Shown piece by piece: positions 1-8,847 of a stretch of 64,000 nt of DNA. Under the pieces are notes generated by a model. The model did no database searches. It worked only from the letters and a program-made list of their open reading frames with translations, and had not been told where the DNA came from. Source of the DNA: Anaerolineae bacterium (GTDB lineage: Bacteria; Chloroflexota; Anaerolineae; B4-G1; SLSP01). The stretch is taken from contig JAFGFI010000485.1 in the NCBI GenBank assembly GCA_016931185.1, positions 33,557-97,556 on the forward strand. Direction: 5' to 3'. The position numbers and the translations under genes were made by a program. Every line of letters starts with the position of its first letter. Within the stretch, counting starts at the first letter, position 1.

Positions 1-3000
1 CGGAGATGGATTTGCCCATCGTCGGCACTCCAGGTGGCATTGTAGATATTAAGGTGATGACCTTCGCTATCGTAATCATAAGCGGTGTTGCCCACACCTG
101 CGTCAAAGTGCCAGGCTGCCTTCAGACCGGAGCGACTGTAGGGTACACCGTACATCGCTTCACGAACATCATCTTGCGATAGCGCGGTGGTCCAGAAGGA
201 GACATCATCTATATCCCCATTGAAATTCTGCGCACCGCTGTTGTTCGCGCCAATCGTGAAGACTTCCCCTGGTGTATTCGGTGAGGGATTCCCGGACGTC
301 GCAAGCGCTTCGCCATCCAGGTAAATCTTCCACACACCACCGTCACGCACCGCAGCGAGGTGATGCCATTCTCCAGTGGTCAGATAATCGCTATACACAT
401 AGTCTACGCCTCCGTTGAGAACGCGGATTCTCCCATCTGAATCGAGATAGAGACCATAGCCGTTGTGCCCCGTATTACCATTGTAAACAATGAGTTGCGA
501 GCCTCCGGTAGATCCATCCCAACGCACCCAGGCCATTAGAGAGACGTTGTTCGTGCTGGTGTCGAAGACGGGCTTCTGCACATAGTCACCGGAGCCGTCA
601 AAATGAAGATAATAGTCACTAGAAGTGGCAGGTTGCTCCCACGCGACAAGGTAATCTCCACCATCGCTGGCGACGGTGGGGCGGACGGCGTCTACACCAC
701 TGCTGATAGCAAAGGGTACACCAACAGACAGCGTGCCCGCGCTGAGGGTGGGGGTAATAAACGCACCGTAGATATCAAAGTTAGAGACATTACTCTCGGA
801 CCAGACAGCCAGGCAAGTCCCTTCATCTGCACAGGCCACATCGGGGGGCGTGGGATATTTAGAGGCTCCCGCATCCAGGGTGACGGGTACGCCGGTAAAG
901 TCGTCCTCGTCCGCCAGAATTGCAGCGACGGCGTTGTAAACCGGGAAGGGAACACCAGTAGTCTCCCACGCCACCCCGCCGTACAAGGTCCCGGTGTGGT
1001 CATTTGTGCTGGCATCATGAGTTGTCGTGCCGCTACCCTCATCTAAGGGCCAGTAGAGGACTAAGCCGGTCTCACTACCACTCAAGGTACGATTCATATC
1101 AGCGCGGATGTCCGCCGCACCACGCACGGTGTTCCAAATTCGGACCTCGTCGAGACGCCCGGCCAGCGCTTGCGAGTTGCTGAACCCGCCGCCGATAGTA
1201 TCCTGATCCTGTCCTAACACTAACGTTCCGCCAGTTTGCATCGGATCGCCAGGGGCAAGTGTGCCGGTAAAGGCTAAAATACCATTTTTATAAAGCTGAA
1301 GTTGTCCATCTGAACTGCGCCAGGTGACGGCGATGTGTTGCCATTGATATTCCTCTACGGGCACGCCGGTATTGATAGATTGCCCGCTGCACCAGATCAG
1401 ATATTGATCGTAGTAATCAATGACAAGGAAGTCATTGGTGCTTCCAGAACTAGCATAGGACAGCATCCCCCCCTCGTCATTGCGGCCTTCAGGGTAGACC
1501 CAGAAGGCGAAAGTAGCTTCGGTTGTGGGTATATCGTCGAAGGGAGTATAACTGACATAGCTCGCGGAGTTGCCCGCGAAGTTGAGGGCCGAGCCACCTG
1601 GCCCTGAAATAACTTGCGCGGCAACCAGGGATCCATCGCGGGTGACAAGAGGCGCGATGGCCGTATCACCTGCCATAAGTCCCGCTGCGAGCGGCAGCGT
1701 ACTCTCACGGCGCGGTTCCCAATCCCATGCTCCTACATAGCCAGTGGCGTTGAAGTGCGAGCGCTGTGCATTATCCACGGTCACAAGCTGCGTCTCGGCG
1801 GCGGGATCGGCGGTGAGCGCGCGCGTAATGCTGATTGACTCCCCTCGGAAAAGATTGAAAAAGCGCTGCTCGGGCCAGGCCCAGCGCGTAAGCAGGTCAT
1901 TCCAGGCGATGAGATGCCCGTTGAAGTCGCCACCAGCGTAAACCTGGCTACCACCGGTTACCAGCGCGTGAACGGCGGCAGTGGTACCAGAACCGGTCGC
2001 GCTCCATGCCATCCCATCCCAGCGCGCGAGATTAGCCGCGTTTGCGCTTCCTGCCTGGCTAAAATCGCCGCCAGCGTAGAGATCGCCCGTTTCATTGACA
2101 GCGAGGTCATAAACTGGGCCATTGATACCACTGCCCAGCGCGGACCAAGTGGCTTGGGTGCTATTCCAGCGAGCGACGCGGGCCAACGACGTAGGCCCAG
2201 ATTCGGAGAAAAGCCCGCCAACGTAGACCGCATCTCCATCGGAGACGATAGCGCGCACGCCACCGCTCAGGCCATAGGTGTTTAAATCTGACCAACTTTG
2301 GTTGGCACTGTCCCACTGCACAATATTGATCGTTTCCGTAGCACCACTAACTTCACTAAAGTCCCCTCCAACATAAAGAACATCGCGATTATCGTCCCCC
2401 TCACCAAAAGCCAATGCATGGACATCTCCATAGACACCGTTGAACAACCCAGACCAGATTCCGGTAATACAGTTCCATTTAGCAATTGTATACCCATACG
2501 TCTTTACCTCAGCCAGGGAAAGTATATCGGTCCCCGATAACTGCACACGCACATACCGCCCACGCACCAGATCACAATTGGTAAAATCCTCCGTATAGAA
2601 TGTCTCACCTGTTGAAGTTGCACCACTGTAATAAGCGTAACACACATCCGATTGCAGCTTGATGACATCAGGGTCATCAGACGTAAATGGTGTAGGAGAG
2701 ACAAAAACGTAGAAATCACTTAAACGCTCACTACAACAATCCGTGCGATTGAATAATACCATACGCTCCAGAAGATAACTGGCACCCAGGTCTACTTGCC
2801 ACCATGGGTGCGCCTCACTTTCTGTATGCGTAACCGACCCATTGGCATAATCGCCATCAGTATTCCCATCTACCGCCCGGCTGGCAACTGCATCAGAATA
2901 CGTACTGGATTGCGATGCATCCTTATTGAGGGCAAAGTTTTGTCCAAAGTTGCTTCCTCCTATATAAACATCGTCTCCATGAAGCGCAATAGCATAAACA

Positions 3001-6000
3001 CCTCCACCTAAGCCCCCCGCTAATGACGCCCAAGATGTGCCATCCCAACGCGCAATCCCTCCTGCACTGATAGTGCCCGCCTGGGTGAATTCGCCCCCCA
3101 CGTAGATATCGCCCGTCGTCTCGTCCACAGCGATGGCGAAGACCGTGCCGTTGACACCGCCACCCATGTCATCCCACGTTTCAGTGGTTTGATCCCAACG
3201 GGCGATGTTACTCACCGAGACGCCGCCAATATTCGTGAAGACACCACCGGCATAAATGAAGCGCGCATCGGGGGTCACAGAATGCCATTCGGCAACGGCA
3301 TAAACACTATCATCCGCCGCTATGTCGCGGACCACACCCAACACCTCTGGATAGTCCACCACCAGGTCACCAACTGTGTAGAGAGGATCTTCCAAATTGT
3401 TCTGCACGGTGGCGGTGTATTGGAAGGTCTGGCCGGGAGCGACAAAGCTATCGGCGTCGCTCAAAGCGGTATAGAGCGCGATGGGGCTTTCGTTCCAGAC
3501 CCTCGGATGATAGGGACTGCCGAGGGTGTATTCTGCCAAGTCATTGAGACCATCAACATCAACATCACGGTTGCGCGGGTCAGAGGTCACACGAGTGGTC
3601 ACACCATCAACATTGAAGATCCAACCGGCGATTTCCATGTTGTCGGGCAGGCCATCATTGTCGGTATCGATGTCACCAGGGTCAGTACCCAGGCGGACTT
3701 CCTCAGCATCAGAAAGGCCATCGCCGTCGGTATCGGGGTTGCCAGGACTGGCAGGAATACCCCTAGGACTTCGGGCAGTATCGTCACCAATCGAAACACT
3801 ACTCGCATACATCGCCAGGTTTATCTCATAGGCATCAGAGAGGCCATCACCATCAAGATCCCACAAAGCGTCGTCAGGGTCATCACCATTGTAGGCAGGG
3901 GAGATCAAGCCATCGCCATCGGCATCCATTAAAGTGGGGAACTCGGGATCCCAGTTCAAACGATAGCCACCATTTCCAGTAGCTTTAAGGTAACGAAATT
4001 GATCCAGCGTGGCAGGGAAGACGTCGAGGACGAGGCCCATATCGGTGGAGGTATGATCGATCCACTCACCGGAATAACAGACGGGGATGGGAATCCAGGC
4101 AAATACAACGGAAATCCAGACTGTCCAACACTGCGCGGCGGGCAGGGCATAACCGGTGTTGAAATACAGCAAGTTTTTATTTAGCCCAGTCGTGAGCGGG
4201 GAACGCCCTACAAGTGTATTATGGACGACACCCTCGTAGACATATTTGCGTAGTTTTGTGACATCCCACGCATCATGCATTTGATTGAGCTTGACCTTGA
4301 TCGCTGACTCAGCGGGCGTGAGCGAGTGTCTAACCGTGGTAGAGCGGAGTTTGTCGGCGGTGTAAAAGGAGGCACGATAAATTTTCAAACGCCAGTTTTC
4401 TGGGCCTTCAGTGGTGGCCGTGGTGGTAATGTCCATAGTAGAAATGAGCGTGTTACCATTGGAAAGCCCACGCAGGGTATTAGCAAGAGAGGTATTCAGG
4501 GGACCCATACCTATGTCAAAAAGCGCCGTGATTTCATAAGTATAGAGCTGCTTGGCGAGTTGTTCCGTGACCCAGGCACGGATAGAGAAGTCGAAAATAA
4601 GCTCGATGATAAGATCTATCAAGGTGAAAATAGCGACAATGACCGCGCCAACAGGGTTGAGACTGAACGCAAAGAATATCAGAGCGATGATCGTAGCAGC
4701 AATCGCGTAGGCCAGGGCCATGTTAAATTGCGGTGTGCCCGGTTCGATATCTCCCGATGCCCACTGGTAAATGAAGGGACCCCAGGCGAGTACCAAATCT
4801 ATGACCAGTCCAGCAATGGCCAAACTCCGGTTCACCTTCAACGTTTGTTGAAAATTATCCACAAATGCAGCATATTGCCACTTGGTGGCTATCGCGAGGG
4901 AGGCGGCCGTTTCAAGTTTATACAGTTTCCAAAAGCTTTTAAGCCCCTTTATAAAGGCGCCTGTATAGCCCCGATTCCGGTATCCACCTTCCTGTGACCC
5001 GCCTGTTAACCCAAATGAAATACAATCAATTAAAGACCCCATCGCGGCAACATTGGCGTTAAACGATGCATTCCATTGATCGCGTTGACTCCAACTAAAC
5101 TTTTCGAAAACCTGTGCCAAGTTGGGCGGCCACTGAACTGGAACTATGGGAGCTTTATCCGGGTTATTCAATCTACTGTCCTGCACAAAGTTGCCCAGAT
5201 CTTCCCAGAACGTATCGATCTCTTCCGGGATAATTTGTTGAAGTGGGTCATAGACAACAAGCTGAATGATGGCCTCCCCAGGCCGCATTACCCCCGTCGC
5301 AATGTCAAATGCTCTTCCCAGTTGACGGGCAAGTGTCGCGTCAGTGCGCGTATTAGCGCGTTCATTGATAATGTCACCGGTTTGTACGATCCCCAATATG
5401 CCATTAAAAATTGCGAAATAGTGGAGTTGGGCTGCAAAACGCAGCCCCTCTGCTTCAACCTCAGGCTCAGTACTGAATGGATAGCGCGCGCCCATTTCTT
5501 TCCAAAGCATATCCAGCGTACAATCCACCCAATCCACGCCATCATAACGGTAAGGTGTCCACTTAAAGCTGGCGTATGTGTTCGGCGCGCTTCCCCCTTC
5601 ACCACTACGGGGCATCGCCATCGTGAGCTGGCGTCCGTCGTCCGTCGATACTGTTGTGCCTGTATAGACGTACAGAATGTCGAGATTGGCTGAGCGGGAA
5701 CGACTTTCTTGCACGACCATCACCGTCAGGGTGATCGGCCTACTTTCGGACCAACTGGGCGTGAACGCATCATTTAAGATAGCCAGGGTATCGGTCATTG
5801 TCAGATGCACCATCGCTACATCGGGATGGGGGTAGGTGTAAGTAACGACACTCAACGTATCTGAGATATTCCAGCGCTGCTCGGCGGGAACGAGATCGTT
5901 CGTCGCGTGGTTAAAGCGATTATAGATTTCGGCAATGGTGAGATCGCGCGCGCCGTCGTCGTTATCATCGCGCCCGGCGATAAAAGTTGCGTCCAACCCA

Positions 6001-8273
6001 TGAGCAAGAGCGAGCAATGCGCCGTCATCCCCAAGATCCGTGTCCTCGGCAGGATCTTCGTAGATGAGGGCCATATCCACACCGTAATTTTCAGTGACGT
6101 TCAGTCCCGTCAACTCCCAATCATCATAGTAGGTATGGACCATCTGCGTCTGATTGTAAGTATAGCTGGTACACTCCCCATCCTCATATTCCTCGCAGAC
6201 ATCCACCAGTCCTTGCAGCACCCAGGCCAGACGGACTTCCTGTGCATTGCCCCAGGTGGCATCGGGTAAATAGTGCATTTTGCCGGAGAAGGCCACACGG
6301 GCATCGCCAACCTCATCGGTGACGAGATAGAGCGGGATGTAGGCCGCCTTTTCGCCCCCATCGGTCTGAAAATCTTGCACAAAGATACCATACGGCTCCA
6401 GATCGCTGGTGGGAGGCAGATTGTCCTTCTCACCGGTGATGCGGATTTCCAACATCGGGATCAGTTTTAGATCGCCGTTGTCGTTAGGAGAAACAGGCAA
6501 GTCGGGATCGGCATCATAAAAGGTTTTGCCATCAGCATCCACCATCTGCCCTTCTTCATCTCCCACCGGCCAATCAAGCACGTTAAAAGCATACCACAGA
6601 TGTTCCGTGATTACCGGGCGCACTTGGAACTCTACATAGGTCGAGATACCCGGCGTCAGATCATCAAGGATGAGCTTGAAGGGGGCTGATTCCGTAAAGT
6701 CGTTACCGCCCTTGGCGAAGGGAGAAATATCCAGATCATCGGGCACGGCATCACTGTCGTTATCCCGATCAAAGGGATCGGGTGTGCCATCTTCGTCCGT
6801 GTCAAGACAGGTCGGTGAATCAAGACACTCGCGGTAATCATCCACACCATCATTGTTGGTATCCACCTTCAACGGATCAAGTTGCCATGTCCGGCTCATA
6901 TAGGTAAAACTCTGGATTTCGAAGGTGTCGGTTAACGTATCTCCATCGGAATCGTAGCTTTCTGGATTAGTACCGACCAGGGATTCTTGATAATCGGTCA
7001 AGCCATCACCATCGGCGTCTTCAGTAGAAGAGGCGGTCTGCGAATTGCGAATTGCGAATTGCGAATTGCCGGTTAGAAGTTGTGGGTTACGGGCGGTAAA
7101 TTCGCTGATACGCTGATTTGCCACAACCTGGGATTGCTCCTGTAATTCGTCATTCGTCATTCGTTGATTCGCCGATTCATTCGTCTCCGTAGTCATATAA
7201 CGCTCCGCAAAGGCAGCAGATTGAACGCTTTGGAGAACGGGAGTGATGACAGTGGAGAGAACAACCGTGATAGCAATCGCCGCGTAAACCTGCTTCGAGC
7301 GCAGATTGAGGAGAACCAAGCCCATCAAAGCCAACATGCTGGCAAAGAGTAACACGTGATTGATAGTTTTGGGATCGAGGGTTGGAAACCTGAATATTCC
7401 CACACTACGCGTCTCCGCGCCTCCTTTCCCCGCATCGGCAAAAGCAAAACCAAAATCGGAGAAGTCCATCGTGAGCGTTGCCTCAACATAGTGGTCATCG
7501 GAACGCGGGGGAAATTCCAGGTGAATAATCTGGCGCAAAGGCAAGCCACCCGCACTGATCCACAATTCGCCATCCCCTGTCATCTCTACATAGCTGCGGG
7601 CCAGGTCCAGGCTCATACCTGCAGGGAGCTCGCCGCGCTCGGCTAATTGCGCCTCCATTTGATCGCGCACAAAAATGGCATAGCTGCGGCCGTCCACGCG
7701 GAAGGTGTAACGGGTGAATTCAATTTTGGATGGTGAATTTCCACTAAGCACACGGGTCTCGATGCCCTGTTCGGTAATATCTTTGGCAGCGGCGAGGAAA
7801 GCCATCGGGTCGCTGCCAGAACCAAAAAGCCCGCCGCTGAATTCAGGGATCTCTTGCCATTCCTTCTCCTGCCGCGCATAGGCGCGGTCGCCCTCCACGC
7901 GAATTTCAGCTCCTGTCTCGGACGCCGACACGCTGCCTCCATCGCCCCAGAGGGTCATGTGCAGTACGCTGTCGCGTATGTTGGCATCCCCTTCAATACG
8001 CAGTGTTTCCTGTTTACTGGTGCGCCCAACATTCGTAACAATAGGCAGTGGAATCGTCTTTTGTACAATATCGGTCGTATACCGGTAAGAACCGGCTGCA
8101 TAAGCGCGTTCCCAGGCATCCTTAATTGCTGCCTCCGCGCGCTGATGCACCAACACAGTCTCAAGAGGAAGATCACGTTCTGCAATGACCATAACCGTGG
8201 GATAAATGAGGCCTAGCAGGCACAGCAGCAACAAACCAAAGCTCAACCGGCGAGGAAAATGTGAGGGTCGCAT
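1..8273 (-). CDS. giant multidomain surface protein (LolA/LppX-like N-terminus, TSP3, propeller, F5/8C, LamG), partial
   Basis: One minus-strand frame stays open from the ATG at 8273 to the left edge, so about 2757 residues are visible and the C-terminus is missing. AAAGGAG lies about 6 bases before the start. Visible order: hydrophobic signal/anchor (residues 10-31); a region like LolA/LppX lipoprotein carriers (about 40-300); two hydrophobic helices (about 303-356); a low-complexity linker made of short repeats (about 363-412); thrombospondin-type-3 calcium repeats such as DADGDGLTDYQE (about 417-515); a long unassigned region with hydrophobic helices near 1147-1235; a second TSP3 block (about 1449-1585); a WD-like propeller with IARWDGTSW-type blades (about 1640-2120) interrupted by an F5/8 type C (discoidin) domain at about 1777-1925; two LamG/concanavalin-like domains (about 2226-2412 and from 2555). 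Likely envelope-anchored and involved in binding glycans or surfaces. The actual role is inference. Confidence 0.9.
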   Translation of the reverse strand, partial: MRPSHFPRRLSFGLLLLCLLGLIYPTVMVIAERDLPLETVLVHQRAEAAIKDAWERAYAAGSYRYTTDIVQKTIPLPIVTNVGRTSKQETLRIEGDANIRDSVLHMTLWGDGGSVSASETGAEIRVEGDRAYARQEKEWQEIPEFSGGLFGSGSDPMAFLAAAKDITEQGIETRVLSGNSPSKIEFTRYTFRVDGRSYAIFVRDQMEAQLAERGELPAGMSLDLARSYVEMTGDGELWISAGGLPLRQIIHLEFPPRSDDHYVEATLTMDFSDFGFAFADAGKGGAETRSVGIFRFPTLDPKTINHVLLFASMLALMGLVLLNLRSKQVYAAIAITVVLSTVITPVLQSVQSAAFAERYMTTETNESANQRMTNDELQEQSQVVANQRISEFTARNPQLLTGNSQFAIRNSQTASSTEDADGDGLTDYQESLVGTNPESYDSDGDTLTDTFEIQSFTYMSRTWQLDPLKVDTNNDGVDDYRECLDSPTCLDTDEDGTPDPFDRDNDSDAVPDDLDISPFAKGGNDFTESAPFKLILDDLTPGISTYVEFQVRPVITEHLWYAFNVLDWPVGDEEGQMVDADGKTFYDADPDLPVSPNDNGDLKLIPMLEIRITGEKDNLPPTSDLEPYGIFVQDFQTDGGEKAAYIPLYLVTDEVGDARVAFSGKMHYLPDATWGNAQEVRLAWVLQGLVDVCEEYEDGECTSYTYNQTQMVHTYYDDWELTGLNVTENYGVDMALIYEDPAEDTDLGDDGALLALAHGLDATFIAGRDDNDDGARDLTIAEIYNRFNHATNDLVPAEQRWNISDTLSVVTYTYPHPDVAMVHLTMTDTLAILNDAFTPSWSESRPITLTVMVVQESRSRSANLDILYVYTGTTVSTDDGRQLTMAMPRSGEGGSAPNTYASFKWTPYRYDGVDWVDCTLDMLWKEMGARYPFSTEPEVEAEGLRFAAQLHYFAIFNGILGIVQTGDIINERANTRTDATLARQLGRAFDIATGVMRPGEAIIQLVVYDPLQQIIPEEIDTFWEDLGNFVQDSRLNNPDKAPIVPVQWPPNLAQVFEKFSWSQRDQWNASFNANVAAMGSLIDCISFGLTGGSQEGGYRNRGYTGAFIKGLKSFWKLYKLETAASLAIATKWQYAAFVDNFQQTLKVNRSLAIAGLVIDLVLAWGPFIYQWASGDIEPGTPQFNMALAYAIAATIIALIFFAFSLNPVGAVIVAIFTLIDLIIELIFDFSIRAWVTEQLAKQLYTYEITALFDIGMGPLNTSLANTLRGLSNGNTLISTMDITTTATTEGPENWRLKIYRASFYTADKLRSTTVRHSLTPAESAIKVKLNQMHDAWDVTKLRKYVYEGVVHNTLVGRSPLTTGLNKNLLYFNTGYALPAAQCWTVWISVVFAWIPIPVCYSGEWIDHTSTDMGLVLDVFPATLDQFRYLKATGNGGYRLNWDPEFPTLMDADGDGLISPAYNGDDPDDALWDLDGDGLSDAYEINLAMYASSVSIGDDTARSPRGIPASPGNPDTDGDGLSDAEEVRLGTDPGDIDTDNDGLPDNMEIAGWIFNVDGVTTRVTSDPRNRDVDVDGLNDLAEYTLGSPYHPRVWNESPIALYTALSDADSFVAPGQTFQYTATVQNNLEDPLYTVGDLVVDYPEVLGVVRDIAADDSVYAVAEWHSVTPDARFIYAGGVFTNIGGVSVSNIARWDQTTETWDDMGGGVNGTVFAIAVDETTGDIYVGGEFTQAGTISAGGIARWDGTSWASLAGGLGGGVYAIALHGDDVYIGGSNFGQNFALNKDASQSSTYSDAVASRAVDGNTDGDYANGSVTHTESEAHPWWQVDLGASYLLERMVLFNRTDCCSERLSDFYVFVSPTPFTSDDPDVIKLQSDVCYAYYSGATSTGETFYTEDFTNCDLVRGRYVRVQLSGTDILSLAEVKTYGYTIAKWNCITGIWSGLFNGVYGDVHALAFGEGDDNRDVLYVGGDFSEVSGATETINIVQWDSANQSWSDLNTYGLSGGVRAIVSDGDAVYVGGLFSESGPTSLARVARWNSTQATWSALGSGINGPVYDLAVNETGDLYAGGDFSQAGSANAANLARWDGMAWSATGSGTTAAVHALVTGGSQVYAGGDFNGHLIAWNDLLTRWAWPEQRFFNLFRGESISITRALTADPAAETQLVTVDNAQRSHFNATGYVGAWDWEPRRESTLPLAAGLMAGDTAIAPLVTRDGSLVAAQVISGPGGSALNFAGNSASYVSYTPFDDIPTTEATFAFWVYPEGRNDEGGMLSYASSGSTNDFLVIDYYDQYLIWCSGQSINTGVPVEEYQWQHIAVTWRSSDGQLQLYKNGILAFTGTLAPGDPMQTGGTLVLGQDQDTIGGGFSNSQALAGRLDEVRIWNTVRGAADIRADMNRTLSGSETGLVLYWPLDEGSGTTTHDASTNDHTGTLYGGVAWETTGVPFPVYNAVAAILADEDDFTGVPVTLDAGASKYPTPPDVACADEGTCLAVWSESNVSNFDIYGAFITPTLSAGTLSVGVPFAISSGVDAVRPTVASDGGDYLVAWEQPATSSDYYLHFDGSGDYVQKPVFDTSTNNVSLMAWVRWDGSTGGSQLIVYNGNTGHNGYGLYLDSDGRIRVLNGGVDYVYSDYLTTGEWHHLAAVRDGGVWKIYLDGEALATSGNPSPNTPGEVFTIGANNSGAQNFNGDIDDVSFWTTALSQDDVREAMYGVPYSRSGLKAAWHFDAGVGNTAYDYDSEGHHLNIYNATWSADDGQIHL
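7039..7186. repeat. mosaic of short tandem repeats inside a coding region
   Basis: Four perfect copies of the heptamer TGCGAAT run from 7039 to 7066. They are followed by CGCTGAT-type words near 7102-7118 and by CATTCGT-type words at about 7145-7186. The block is in frame in the giant gene and encodes a Asn/Ser/Gln/Arg-rich linker between the membrane helices and the first TSP3 block. Similar short words sit in intergenic regions of this window, so it looks like an intergenic repeat type that has entered a gene. Confidence 0.75.
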
Positions 8274-8526
8274 CCTATACTCCTTTCGACTAACAAGAAA
8301 CAGGAAAGAAAACATTATGGACCTGCATTGATATGGGTATGTTTCATTTTGGGTCAGTGGGCAAGGAGAACATAATGCCTAAAACGCAAAAACACTTCCA
8401 TTTCACGTTTTATATTTTACAACAGTACATTCTCCGGCTGAGATGAAACATGCCCTAATGATATAATCATAAGCTTAATTTACGAAAAAGTCAAGTCAGA
8501 ATATAACCTGACTTATGACATACTTT

Positions 8527-8605
8527 GGTTTTAGTCAATCTGGTTCGTAGTAACAAGTTTAGTCATCTTTCAAGCTCTCAGACGACTGAAGTTGTGACTA
8601 AAACC
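8527..8605. repeat. imperfect hairpin element with four TTTAGTCA octamers
   Basis: The octamer TTTAGTCA occurs at 8530-8537 and 8558-8565, and its complement TGACTAAA at 8595-8602 and 8634-8641. GGTTTTAGTCA (8527-8537) and TGACTAAAACC (8595-8605) form a perfect 11-bp inverted pair. Inside it, 8548-8568 and 8580-8600 pair over 21 positions with about four mismatches, leaving an 11-base loop. It could be a dispersed REP/MITE-like element, an operator array or an RNA hairpin. One copy cannot decide. Confidence 0.6.
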
Positions 8606-8760
8606 CCTACAGTTTGTATCATTAAGTTTTAACTGACTAAATATGGGACACCTCAAAAATTACAAACTCCAGTCACAGATCGCGTACTCCATCAAGCCGG
8701 TGTACATCTTTTTAGCTTTTCTGTTATACTGTTTATAACATTACCGAATTTCGCAATGAC

Positions 8761-8790
8761 TTGACCTGCCGGTTTTATACTCAATGATAA
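8761..8790 (+). promoter_or_regulatory. candidate promoter of the 8848 gene
   Basis: TTGACC at 8761-8766 is followed after 18 bases by TGATAA at 8785-8790. The -35 box is good and the -10 box is weak. Predicted transcription start would be about 50 bases before the ATG at 8848. Confidence 0.3.
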
Positions 8791-8847
8791 CCTTTAGAGT
8801 CTAATATCGCATAATAAACATTCATTGTTAAGGAGATTTCAACATCT

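Larger units (their letters stand above)
8274..8847. other. 574-base divergent intergenic region
   Basis: This region separates two divergent genes for giant exported proteins and should hold both promoters. It is AT-rich. It contains a long imperfect hairpin at 8527-8605 (own entry), a small inverted pair AAGTCAG / CTGACTT at 8493-8499 and 8508-8514, a stretch like TTTCACGTTTTA near 8392-8410 related to the heptamer words found elsewhere, and a possible sigma-70-like promoter near 8761. I see no credible ORF in it. Confidence 0.6.

Noticed and set aside
3189..3932. Plus-strand open frame of 247 codons
   Set aside because: It lies opposite the giant minus-strand gene, whose domains are continuous here (TSP3 repeats). 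The product has no recognisable fold, so it is a shadow frame.
4326..4997. Plus-strand open frame of 223 codons
   Set aside because: Antisense to the hydrophobic middle of the giant protein, no ribosome-binding site and no family.
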